DNA of 64,000 nucleotides, taken from VAZQ01 sp963725065 (lineage in GTDB: Bacteria; Pseudomonadota; Alphaproteobacteria; Rhizobiales; Xanthobacteraceae). Below, one piece after another: positions 1-8,903 of this stretch. Below the pieces are notes generated by a model. That model had not been told where the DNA came from, searched no databases, and saw only the letters and a list, made by a program, of their open reading frames with translations. Numbering within the stretch: position 1 is the stretch's first letter; every line of letters starts with the position of its first letter. The position numbers were made by a program, and so were the translations under genes. The stretch is from NCBI GenBank assembly GCA_963725065.1, contig CAVRXD010000010.1:24343-88342 (forward strand), in the 5' to 3' direction.

Positions 1-116
1 ACGAAGTGATGGCCCTCGATGGTGAAAGACGCTTTCTCGCTACCCTCGGACGGTGGCGCGGTCGGCTTCGCCGGCCGTTCGGCGGGAACCTCGTTCCTGA
101 AACGCGCCACTACCAT
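1..116 (-). CDS. Unknown protein, N-terminal fragment cut by the left window edge
   Basis: The first 38 codons run from an ATG at 116-114 off the left edge. A GAGAAG purine stretch lies just upstream of the ATG, and the start is 9 bp after the methyltransferase stop, so it is probably the next gene of the same operon. The visible residues start MVVARFRNEVPAERP and end near SFTIEGHHF. No domain can be named from so short a piece. Confidence 0.5.
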   Translation of the reverse strand, partial: MVVARFRNEVPAERPAKPTAPPSEGSEKASFTIEGHHF

Positions 117-125
117 GTTCGCTTC

Positions 126-882
126 TCACACGCGCCGGGCGACGACGTGACGCCAGGCATTTTCTGGCGAACCCTCGACCGGCCGCATCTCGAGCACGCG
201 AAAACCGCTCACGTCGAGCAGACCCATGATCATCGACGGAGGAAACCACCGCTGGCGATGCACCTCCACCACGCCGCGATCCGGCGCGGCCTCGTCGCGG
301 ATGCGAATGCGCACGACGGACAGATCCCGCGCCGGATCGATGGTGCCGGCGAAGCTGACCTCATGCCGCGGCAGGCGGATGGTCTCACGGATGCGGGCAG
401 GCCGGGACATGTCCGTCACTCGTGCGATGAAATCGAACAGGAATGTTCCGCCGCGCCGGAGGCTGCGGGCGATCGACCGGAACGCACGTGCAAGGTCCGT
501 CCATACCGTCAGATAATTGATGGTCTGGTTGCGGCATGTGATCACGTCAACGCGACGCGGCAACGACAGCGCGCGGATATCCTGCTGCAGCAGCAGCACC
601 GGACATCCCGCCAGCCGTCGGCGCGCCAGCGCAAGAATGGAACGCGAGCGATCGACGCCAATCAGACCGACCGGCAGCGGGCACAGTTCGGCGAGAAAGC
701 GTCCGGTGCCGCAGCCCACATCGGCGAGCGTGCGAAATTCCAGACCGAAACGCCAGCACGCTGTCGCGAAACGCCCGCTGCAGCGCCGGGAATGCGAGAT
801 CGCCGATGAGAAAATCGTAGACGTCAGCGAAGGCGGAATAGGGTGCAGCAGCGCCTTGACCGCGGGTATGCGCGGCAATCAC
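126..882 (-). pseudogene. Class I SAM-dependent methyltransferase, one frameshift
   Basis: Two overlapping minus-strand frames join into one methyltransferase of about 250 residues. The N-terminal piece (YSAFADVYDFLIG) is read in one frame. After a one-base shift near 745-755 the other frame carries the SAM-binding motif I DVGCGTGRF, then the acidic strand end GVDRS and the FLFDF region typical of Methyltransf_11/25 proteins. The GTG at 882 is the most likely start and an AAGGAGG lies about 16 bases upstream, rather far. Substrate is unknown. It sits late in the operon, after the two serine proteases, so it could modify a product of that operon, but this is inference. The shift may be a sequence error. 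Confidence 0.6.
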
Positions 883-1065
883 CGCCGCGCGCTGACGGCC
901 TCCTTCGCGTTCGCGACTCCGGCCTATCATCCCGCTTCTTGGCACTCCCCACTCGCCAAGCTCCTCAGGTTCGATAGGTTCGCCACCCTTCGCGTTGTGA
1001 TGAAAGTTCATCACAACCGGTGAATGAACGCAAGCAAAGCCGATGTCGTCGATGTCGCGCATGTC

Positions 1066-1924
1066 TCACGGCGTCGGATGTAGTTGCCTAAGCTCCGCGT
1101 GCGGTATCCCGCGACCAGCCCGCGCGCTCATCTCGATCAACTCGCGCGTCATGCGGATGCCGCGATTGACGGCGCCCGCCGGCGCGACCGGCACGCCCGG
1201 CCGGCAGCCCCAGGCGCCGCGTTCGTGCGGCATCGGCCCGGCCACATGGATGGCGATGGCATCGACATGGCCGGCACGATCCCGCTGAACCCACACCGGG
1301 CTGCCGGAATGTCCGGGACAGGTGTCGACGCTGTAATAGAGCGCGCGCTGCCCGACGCGGTCGAGGCGCTCGGCGTGCTCCCACATCGTGCCCGCGGGCT
1401 TGTCGCCGGGATAACCGGCGATATGCAGAAGCCGATGCGCGCGGATGTCCTCCAGGCGCGCATCGTCGGGCGCCGACAGCGGGAATACGGAGGGCAGCGC
1501 GCGAAACGGCCGCGGCGTCACCACAAGGCCGAAGTCGTACATCACGTCGCCGCGCTCGACGAAACGCCGGTGCGCATACCAGCGTACCGCCCACTGGTAT
1601 CCCGAATGGCGGCGGACCGGTGCCGTCGCGCGCCGGGGTGACGCGGATGCGCCGCGGCGCGCCGCGTCCGAGCAGCAGATGCCGCGGCCGGCTGAACACG
1701 CAATGGGCGGCGGTGACGACGACGTTCGGAGACACCAGAAATCCGGAGCAGCCGGACAGCCGGCCGTCGCCGAAGTCGCGCTCGATCTGGCACACGGCGG
1801 CATACGGCGGTCTCGAGGTCTGCAGCACGCGCGTGCGCCCGTCGGTCGGGCCGACGATGGCATAGTCGGCGCGATCGGCGAACCGATCGAGCACCAGCGA
1901 GGGCAGCTCGTCGAACGGAGTCAT
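1066..1924 (-). pseudogene. Trypsin-fold serine protease A (S1B, glutamyl-endopeptidase-like), one frameshift
   Basis: After joining two frames near 1595, about 286 residues carry a complete catalytic triad: His in TAAHCV (about residue 74), Asp in MYDFGLVV (about 135) and Ser in CPGHSGSPVWV (about 211). The GxSGSP form of the serine motif is the one seen in V8/glutamyl endopeptidases, which cut after acidic residues; the specificity here is inferred. No signal peptide is visible. The ATG at 1924-1922 overlaps the stop of protease B in an ATGA junction, which fixes the start and implies coupled translation. The single shift could be a sequencing error, so this copy may be active. Confidence 0.72.
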
Positions 1925-2803
1925 GCGACTACCCAACTGGCGCAGCTTCGCTCGCCGTGGCCTTCACCGCAGTTGCACGAGATCGGGATGCGGCGTTCCG
2001 GCTGGACGTGCCGACCCATCGCGATCAATTCGCGCGTGATCCGCACGCCCCGATTGGTTGAGCCGGGGCGCGCGAACGATGCCGCGCGCACATTCGCCCT
2101 CGTCGTATCCCGGCGGCCCGCAGACATGGATGCCGATTGCCGTCGACCTGACCGGCACGATCACGCCGCACCCAGATCGGACTTCCGTACTGTCCCCGCC
2201 CGTGTCGACGCTGTAATGGAGGGAATGCGGCGTGAACCGATCGAGCCGCTTGGCATGCTCCCACATGTTCCGGACGACTTGTCGCAGGGATAACCCGCGA
2301 TATGCAGAAGACGGCGCGACCGCACCTGCTGCAGACCCACGTCGGTCAGGGCGGCGAGACGGAATACGCCGGGAAGGCCCTGGAACGGTCGGGCCGTTTT
2401 GATGAAGCCGAAGTCGAAGGTCGCGGACGCTGGCGGCGACGAAGCGTTGCGGCACATACAAATGGATTGCCGGTTGCGTTCCGAACGGAGGGGCACCGGC
2501 ACCATTGCGGCCGGGCGTGACGCGATACCTCGACGGCACTGCGCGTCGCGTCCTGCCGGGCCGGAGGATGTAGACATTATGCGCCGCCGTGAGGACGACA
2601 TCAGGGAAGATCAGGAAGCCGGATGCCGACGTAGATGTCGTCATCCCTGAGGAAGTCGGGCACGAGGTAGCAGATGGCGGCGTACGGATGGTGCTTGCGT
2701 TCGCGACGCGCGTACGCCCGTCCATCGGCCCGATCACGGCATAGTCCGCGCGATCGGCGAGCCGATCGAGCAGCAGCGAAGGACGTTCTTCGAACGGGCT
2801 CAT
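1921..2803 (-). pseudogene. Trypsin-fold serine protease B, tandem paralogue of A, several frameshifts
   Basis: This copy matches protease A from its start (MSPFEERPSLLLDRLADRAD against MTPFDELPSLVLDRFADRAD) to its end (RGVRITRELIAMG against RGIRMTRELIEMS). The reading frame must change at least four or five times to follow the homology. His is present (TAAHNV) and Asp is present (FDFGF). The serine region reads GQYGSPIWV in the best frame, which would replace the nucleophile with Tyr; a different indel placement would restore GDSGSP. It is therefore either a decaying duplicate or badly sequenced. The start at 2803 aligns with that of protease A. Confidence 0.6.
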
Positions 2804-2831
2804 ACCAGCGGCCCCGCGCATGACCCACTCT

Positions 2832-2951
2832 CACCGTCACCCTGAGGTGCCCGAGCGAAGCGAGGGCCTCGAAGGGCGACGGCCCGTACCTCGCCAGTCA
2901 GGGGCCGTTCATCCTTCGAGGCTCGCTGCGCTCGCACCTCAGGATGACGGT
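2832..2951. repeat. Intergenic palindrome, GTCATCCTGAGGTGCGAGC type
   Basis: Two imperfect inverted arms face each other: the left arm (about 2833-2877) contains CCTGAGGTGCCCGAGCGAAG, and the right arm (about 2911-2951) contains GCTCGCTGCGCTCGCACCTC followed by AGGATGACGG. They can form a long hairpin between the unknown gene at 3002 and protease B. I recognise this as a repeat family that is common between genes in Bradyrhizobium-like genomes. Confidence 0.75.
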
Positions 2952-3001
2952 CGTCGATTAGTGCCTTTGGAATCATCGATCGCTCCGTGCCGCCGATGGG
3001 C

Positions 3002-3648
3002 TCATTCACTCGCCTCGCCGATGTCGGACTCACCCGTGGCCTTGGACTTGGCGCCGCGGCCGGACTGGATCGCGGTGACGGCGTGGGGGGCGGTCGTTCC
3101 TGCTCCGCCGCCGTTCGGGCGCGACGAAGGCTCGCCCGGCACCACGTCGGGGCCGATCTCATCAACCTGCTCCGGCGAGAGCGCTTCGTCGGAGCGACGT
3201 AGTCGTCGAGGTTGTCATGCCGATCGAGCACGCTCTGCGTCCAGATCTCCTCGATGATGAGGTCGGCATTCTCGCGTTTCTCGAGAAAGGCCACGGACTG
3301 CTCGATGAAGGCCTCTTCCTCCGCCGAGAACAGGACGCCGTCCGCTTTCCCGTTGCGCACCGCGCGCCGGATGCCGATGACGTTGTCGTCGTGCGGCCGG
3401 ACTTTCGCTGCGCGCGCCGGCACATCGGCGCGATCAGCACGCGCGGCGCCTGCGTCGTCGGATGGGGACCCGCGCTGCGGGCTCGCGGCATCGGCGTCCG
3501 CCTTGGCGTCGGCAACGCGACGCGTCACACCCGGACGCGCCTTGCGCGCGGAGAGCGCATCGACCTCGCGCGCGACCAGCGCATCGAGCTCGGCATCGAG
3601 GGGATCGGGCTTGCGTCGCGGGGCTCTTTCGCTGGGATCGGGGATCAT
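3002..3648 (-). pseudogene. Unknown hydrophilic operon protein, one frameshift
   Basis: It starts at ATG 3648 behind AAGGAGTCCTCCC, a good ribosome site. The N-terminal 150 residues are rich in Asp, Arg and Ala (MIPDPSERAPRRKPDPLDAE) and look disordered. A helical acidic part follows (LFSAEEEAFIEQSVAFLEKR). Near 3190 the frame must shift by one base to continue as DEALSPEQVDEIGPDVVPGE and end at the TGA 3004-3002. The continuation is clearly protein-like, so I join the pieces (about 215 residues). No family is recognised. It lies between the Cys-rich gene and protease B. Confidence 0.5.
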
Positions 3649-3685
3649 GGGAGGACTCCTTCCTTGCGGTCGCGCGGTGTCGGGA

Positions 3686-3947
3686 TCAGCCGAGCGCTTC
3701 GAGCTCGGCGAATGCTTCGCTTGATTGGTCGTATGCGTTTCCGAAGGTTCGGGTGTCGCGGCGGCGTCGCCGAGGCGCGGCCCCGAATCCCACCGCCTCG
3801 AAGCGATGCCCGCCGCGGCAGCGCGCGCAGCCGCCGCCGCACCCGCAGCCGCGCAACCGGAAACGGCAGCGCGGACAGGGTCCACCGGTCAGCCTGACCT
3901 GCTCGTGCAATCGCCAGGTGATCGAGCGAGCGAGACGATGGCAACAC
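3686..3947 (-). CDS. Small Cys-rich protein, start frame uncertain
   Basis: One frame encodes about 85 residues with paired cysteines (PCPRCRFRLRGCGCGGGCARC) followed by a hydrophilic acidic tail ending AELEALG. The CxxC pairs suggest a metal-binding knuckle, which is inferred from spacing only. A perfect Shine-Dalgarno, TAAGGAGGT, overlaps the stop of the DUF4438 gene and points to GTG 3947. That GTG is in a different frame, which reads 100 Arg/Leu-rich residues into the next gene. Either there is a one-base shift close to the start or the alternative frame is the real one. I prefer the Cys-rich frame because of its protein-like tail. Confidence 0.4.
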
Positions 3948-3957
3948 GGCGACCTCC

Positions 3958-4989
3958 TTATCGGCTGCTGACGGCCTGCCGGGCGGTGGATGCGAGCTGC
4001 CGGCGCCGCTCGCGAGCGGCGAGCGGCAACGCGGCGCGCGGGGCCGACAGGCGGCGAATGTTGAGCACGCGCGCGACGTTGGCGGTCGTGTCTGCGCGCA
4101 CGGAGAAGGCGCTTTGCGGTCCGCTCAGCAGCGTCACCACCCCGGGCCCGTGTCCGGCGACGGTGCTCTCGCCATGAACAATGCAGCCGATGGCGAAATA
4201 GCCGCGGCGAAACGAGCGACCGAAGCGATTGTCGGCGTCGACGATGGCGACCAGGTCGCCGAACCGGAGCGTGCCCAGCCTGAACCGGCGCACGGTCGCG
4301 GGATCGAACATCTGGATGTCGTAGTCGCCGCGCACGACGTCGGCGCGGCCGAGGCCCGATCCCATCAAGGCCGCGGGCACCAGGTGGGTGACCGGAACGG
4401 CAAGCCGGCCGCGGTCGCCGCGCAGGCCCCAGCGCGCCAGCAGGCGGGGCGAGCAGTTGGTGACCGCGATCTCGGGATGATCGAGCAGCTTGACGCCGGT
4501 GCCATAGGCATAGATTTGGACGCGATCGCCGACCGCGAGCCGCCGCAGCGTCTCGATCGGAAAATCGACCAGCACGGTGTCGATGCCGCCGTGCTTGCCG
4601 GTGACGACGCCGGTGCTTCCCGCGCACGAGCCGGAGACGACCCGCGCCGCGTTGCCGATGCAGGTGAGCGTCTGCAAGGCCAGATTGGAGCCGTCGCGCT
4701 CGCCCTTGACCGAGCGCCCCTCGTTGCGGATCGAGGCGCCCGGCTCGACGTGGTCGCCGGCAAGACCGACGCAGGGATCGCCGACCCGGTGCGACAGCAC
4801 GATGCCGCCGGTGCCGGGCAGCACGCGCGGCACGCCGTCCTGGCCGATGCGATACGGCGAGCTCCCGGCGAGCGGCGACGCGATCTGGCCGAGCACGGTG
4901 ATCATCACCAGTTCGCCGGCATTGATCCTGGGCGAGCCCGGCGTTCGCAAGGGGATGACCGATGACTGGGTCACCGTGACCTCCGTCAC
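3958..4989 (-). CDS. DUF4438 family protein
   Basis: An intact 343-residue protein with the conserved blocks I associate with DUF4438: YRIGQDGVPRVLPGTGGI, AGDHVEPGASI, TCIGNAARVVSG, VTGKHGGIDTVLVDFP, GDRVQIYAYG, VPAALMGSGLG, DYDIQMFD, LRFGDLVAIVDADNRFGR and AGHGPGVVTLL. The function of the family is unknown; it is soluble and a Thermotoga maritima member has a solved structure (from memory). The start is GTG 4989, which overlaps the TGA of the upstream gene (GTGA), so the two are translationally coupled. This is the only confidently recognised, unbroken member of the unknown operon apart from the metallopeptidase-like gene. Such genes are usually solitary, so its place in a protease operon is notable. 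Confidence 0.88.
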   Translation of the reverse strand: MTEVTVTQSSVIPLRTPGSPRINAGELVMITVLGQIASPLAGSSPYRIGQDGVPRVLPGTGGIVLSHRVGDPCVGLAGDHVEPGASIRNEGRSVKGERDGSNLALQTLTCIGNAARVVSGSCAGSTGVVTGKHGGIDTVLVDFPIETLRRLAVGDRVQIYAYGTGVKLLDHPEIAVTNCSPRLLARWGLRGDRGRLAVPVTHLVPAALMGSGLGRADVVRGDYDIQMFDPATVRRFRLGTLRFGDLVAIVDADNRFGRSFRRGYFAIGCIVHGESTVAGHGPGVVTLLSGPQSAFSVRADTTANVARVLNIRRLSAPRAALPLAARERRRQLASTARQAVSSR

Positions 4990-5841
4990 GAGAGCTCATG
5001 CCAGAAGATGTGCGCGCTGCTCCACGGCCAGCGCTCGGAGAGCGGCTCGGCGCGCTCGCCGTCGCCGGTCTCGTCGGCGGGCGGCCGCGGCGACAGCGAG
5101 ACCGCGCCGGGCGCGAAGGTGTGGACCGCGGCGATGCGCGTGCGCAGATGCCCGAGCTGGCTCATGAGCGGCCGCACGTTGCCGGGCACGATGCGCTCGG
5201 TCCAATTCGCGGCCGGCTCCCACTCCGGCGGGCCATGCACCTTGATGTTGGCGATGCCCGCCGCCTCGCAGCAGATGAGCGGCGGCTGCTCGCGATCGGC
5301 GTGCGCGGCGGTCAGGATGATCGGCGCGTCCACGGTCAAGGCGGCGGCGAGCGCGAACGCCTCCTGGCCGCACGCGGTCAGCGGATCGATCGAGGCGCAT
5401 CGCCTGTTCGCACGGCATGGTCGAGAGCGCCTCGGAGAGGCGCTCGTAGCGCGCGATCACGTCGCCGTTCCAGTTGATCGGAAGGGCGCTTTCGCGTCGC
5501 GCGTCACCGATCCAGAAGAAGGCGCCGTCGAGCAGGCCGTTGAGCCAGGCCGTGTGCCAGAGCATGAGCGCCTCGACCACGGCGTCGCCGCCGCAGGCGT
5601 CGGCATGCCTGGTGTCCGACTTGGCGTCTGCAGATCTGGGCACCAGCTCTTCGGGATAGCGGCGATAGAAATAGGCGCCATCGACCAGCGCCCAGAATCG
5701 GCGGGTGAGCCAGACCGGGCCGGCGCGTGCGAGCTGGAGCGCCAGCACGAGCCCGCCCGGCGCGAGCGCGAGGCGGGCGTCCACGATGCAGGTCGCGACC
5801 CGGTCCGCCGCGCTGGCCGAAACACTGAGCATGGCGCTCAT
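4986..5841 (-). pseudogene. Unknown operon protein, one frameshift
   Basis: The N-terminal frame runs from ATG 5841 (MSAMLSVSASAADRVATCIV) through a helical region with LMLWHTAWLNGLLDGAFFWIG. Near 5385 the frame shifts to one reading DPLTACGQEAF and then VDAPIILTAAHADREQPPL, ending HIFWHELS. The joined product is about 285 residues, soluble, without signal peptide or recognised domain. Its TGA overlaps the GTG of the DUF4438 gene, so the two proteins are likely made together. A second ATG lies three codons in. Confidence 0.5.
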
Positions 5842-5853
5842 GGCTCAAGGTCC

Positions 5854-6961
5854 TCATGCGGAGATACGGACCTGCCCGGCGCGCTGGCTCAGACCCAGCG
5901 ACCACTGGAGATTGCGCGTGACGCCGGGGAAGCGTTGCCCTTCCTGGGTGAGGCGATAGGCGGCGATCCAGGCTTCCGCCTGCGCGGCCATCGGCTTTGC
6001 CTCGGAGCGGAAGATGTCGGGATCGAGCCCGGACTTGAAATCGTTGGAGGCGACGAACTGCAGCAGGCGCCGTCCGGCCTCCGCCATCTTGGCGCGCTGC
6101 GACAGCTCGGCCATGCCGCCGAGATGCCGGATCGACACGGCTTCGATCACGTCCCACTTGGTGACGGCGTCGAACGACTTCTTGATGTCGGGCGCATCGA
6201 GCAGCTCCAGGCATTCCTGCAGGTAGTTGCCGACCTCCTGCGCCAGCGCCAGGACGTTGCCGTAGCTCGCGCGGTCGATGGCGTAGCGCAGGTCGGTGCC
6301 GAGCCGCTGCACGGTCGCGATCGTTCCGAACGGACGGTCGGAGATCTCGGTCGAGCCGCGCACCACCTCGGCGACGACCAGGTCGCGGAAGTACTGCGCC
6401 AGCGCCGAGTTGAAGGCGACGAACTGGAAATGGATAATTGCGGTTGACGACCGCGCCCTGCGGAGCCGGCACGTTGCCGTAGTTGAACACGCGGCGATAG
6501 GCGATCATGCGGTCGCGGCGGGAATAGCGCAGCGGCTTCCACTTCTCGAGAATGTAGAGCCCGCGGGCGCCGGGGCCGCGCTGGATCTTCATGCGGCCGA
6601 GCGCGAACAGACGCCGCAGCACGTCGACTACCTGGAACACCTTCATGCGCTCGTTCTGGTAGATGAAGTAGAGCTCGGCCGCGGCGTGGATCTGGCTCGG
6701 CGTCACCGACTCGTCGAAGTCGGCCTTGAGCCGCGGATAGGGCAGATCGTCGAACGGCTTCACCCCGTCCGGGCCGAACCCGATGAGGTTGGGGAAGCTG
6801 TAGCCGGTGCCGCCGGTGGAGCGCTCGACCAGGTCCCGGAAGCGATCCTCGAACTGCGACTCCAGTGCGGCGCGCTCGGCCGGCGTCAGATTGGGCATCT
6901 CGTCGCGCAAGAACCGTTGCAGCAGGCGCTCCAGCGCGTCATGGGTTCCTGAGTTGGCCAT
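5854..6961 (-). pseudogene. Unknown operon protein of about 370 residues, one frameshift
   Basis: It starts at ATG 6961 (MANSGTHDALERLLQRFL), with an acidic helical N-terminus, then GFGPDGVKPFDDLPYPRL and a long helical region (IYQNERMKVFQVVDVLRRLF). Near 6425 the frame must shift to continue as FQFVAFNSALAQYFRDLVV and end GLSQRAGQVRISA. No signal peptide, membrane segment or known motif was seen. It is 12 bp upstream of the next gene. The single shift, next to AATTATCC, is compatible with sequence error. Confidence 0.5.
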
Positions 6962-7031
6962 TGTCGTCCTCGCTAATCTGTTTGACGCCGAAGCCTGATG
7001 CCCTCGCCGCAGCCGCGTTCAGGCGCGCGTT

Positions 7032-7346
7032 TCACCCGGCGGGCCGTCTCCCGCGCCTGCGCCTCGACTGTCCACCGCCGCCTCCGGGCCGCCCGCCGCC
7101 TCCGGGCCGCCCGCCGCCTCCGGTTGCACCTCCACCGCCCTGGGAATACCTCGGAAGGGTCTCCACGTAGTCCGCGATCACATCGAGGGAGTCCTCGGCG
7201 GTGCGCGTGACCGTGAACTTGGGCAAGGCGCCGATGAAGCGGCCTTCCTCCTTCGGCGATTTCGCAGGCGGGTTGATGTCGTTGATCACCAGCGCGAGCA
7301 GCCTGCCGATGGGATTGAGTTGCAGGTCCGGGTTCGGAATGATCAT
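7032..7346 (-). CDS. Small unknown protein with Gly-rich tail
   Basis: A 104-residue product starting MIIPNPDLQLNPIGRLLALV at ATG 7346, with GGGAG about ten bases upstream. The stop of the preceding gene is at 7352, so spacing is only a few bases. Residues 1-67 look folded, and the tail is a glycine repeat (GGGGRPGGGGRPGGGGG) ending in Arg-rich RRRRGRRPAG. The tail is encoded by near-identical repeats of CCGCCTCCGGGCCGCCCG, a plausible place for slippage, so the end point is less certain than the start. Function unknown. Confidence 0.5.
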   Translation of the reverse strand: MIIPNPDLQLNPIGRLLALVINDINPPAKSPKEEGRFIGALPKFTVTRTAEDSLDVIADYVETLPRYSQGGGGATGGGGRPGGGGRPGGGGGQSRRRRGRRPAG

Positions 7347-7351
7347 GGCGA

Positions 7352-8903
7352 TTAACTCCCAATCACGAAGCCTTGGAAGAGAAGCTCCTGCCGGCACGAC
7401 GGCGCAATGGACGACACCAACTCGCCCCAGCGCTGCTCATCGGCGACCTGCAGGTTGAGAACTTCGGCCAGTCGCAGATCGCTGAGCAGGATCGATCCCA
7501 GCGGCGCGGTGATGGCGTTGAGCCGGTCCGCGGTCAGCACCTTGTGCGGGGCCGAAACCGTCCGTTGCCGCGCGCCTGACAATCACGCCATAGGCAGCGG
7601 CACGCATTTCGGCCTCGCCCCGGCCAGTCGGGTGGGTGCCGAGGCCGAAGAGGTCGATCGCGCGGTCGAGATCGAACAGCACCTTCGCGGCGAGCACCAG
7701 CTCGATCGCGTCGTCGTCGTCGCACGAGCAGCACAGGCAATCGACCATGTCGGCAAGCGCGGTCCGGCTGAGCGCAAGCTGGAGCAGCGCCTGCGTGGGC
7801 GGGTCGATGGCCGCACTGGCGGCGAAGCCGGAGACCAGCAGGGGCGAGCGCGCGAGATACGGCAGCCGGTAGCCCGACCGGCTGGCCTCGAAGCCTTGCG
7901 TGAACAGCCGCAGCTCCGCGAAGAACACCGATGCCGGCGGCGCCTCCGGGGCGAGCGGCTCGGCGATGATGAGGAAGCGCTCGAGCCGTTGCACCACGAC
8001 CGCGGACGCGGTGCCGAGCGCGCGCAGGCCGTCGGGCGTCGATCCGGTGGCGAGATCGATGAGGTCATCGAGCTGCCGGGACAGGTAGGCTTCATCGAGC
8101 AGGGCGCGCAGGTCGGGCGAGCCGACTTCCTCGAGCGCTTCGTAGATGGCCAGCACCGCCTGTTGCGCGCGCGGCAAGGTGTCCTGGTCGTCGATGGCGT
8201 TCGGCGCCAGCAGATTGCGCAACGCCTCGACCACGCCATTGCGGCGGGATTCGAGCGTCGCCGCCGTCACCTGCAGGATGCCGCCGGAGCGGGTGATGCC
8301 GGCATCGCCGAGGGCATCGCCGATCACCACCAGCATGACGTTGGCGGCAAGATCGCAGGCCTGGGCGAGACGGCAATAGATCTCGGTGGCGCAGGAATTG
8401 ACCGCCGCGGCATAGCGCGCGAGCCGCCCGAACTCGCCGAGGCTGCGGCGGGCGCCAAACGCGCGGTCGCGCTCGCCCGCGTCGATGGCATAGCTCGCCG
8501 AGGCGAAGCCGTCGGCGCAGGCGCGGCGGATCATGGAGGCCCAGCCCGACAGTTCCGGCTGGATGTCGGCGAGGTCAGGACTGGTGGTCAGCTCCTTCAG
8601 CGCGGCCTCGATCGCGTCGGTGGCGCGGCGCATCTCGGGGCGACCGGTGCCGTTGGTCTGGGGAACGGCGGGCGGCTGCGCCTGCATCACGGAGAACGGC
8701 AAGCCCTGCTGCTCGCGCTTGATCCGCTCCGCTTCATCGCGGTAACGCGCCAGCAGTCCCTTGGCGACCTCGGCCGGATCGTAGGGATTGGAAATCTTCA
8801 GCGATCGACGCATCACATTGTCGACGGCAGCGCGGGCCGGGGAGCGATCGCCGGTGAATGCACGGGTCGAAGCATTTTGCGGATCCATGTCGTCCTCACT
8901 CAT
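7352..8903 (-). pseudogene. Unknown helical operon protein of about 515 residues, one frameshift near the end
   Basis: Starts at ATG 8903, which overlaps the TGA of the metallopeptidase-like gene (ATGA), so MSEDDMDPQNAS is the true N-terminus. The body is almost entirely alpha-helical and Ala/Leu/Asp-rich, with the unusual cluster VDCLCCSCDDDDAIELV near residue 420. Near 7575 the frame shifts by one, after AYGVIVRRA, to RQRTVSAPHKVLTADRLNA and ends FQGFVIGS. No domain is recognised, and there is no signal peptide. Position and coupling suggest a partner of the upstream metallopeptidase-like protein. Confidence 0.55.
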
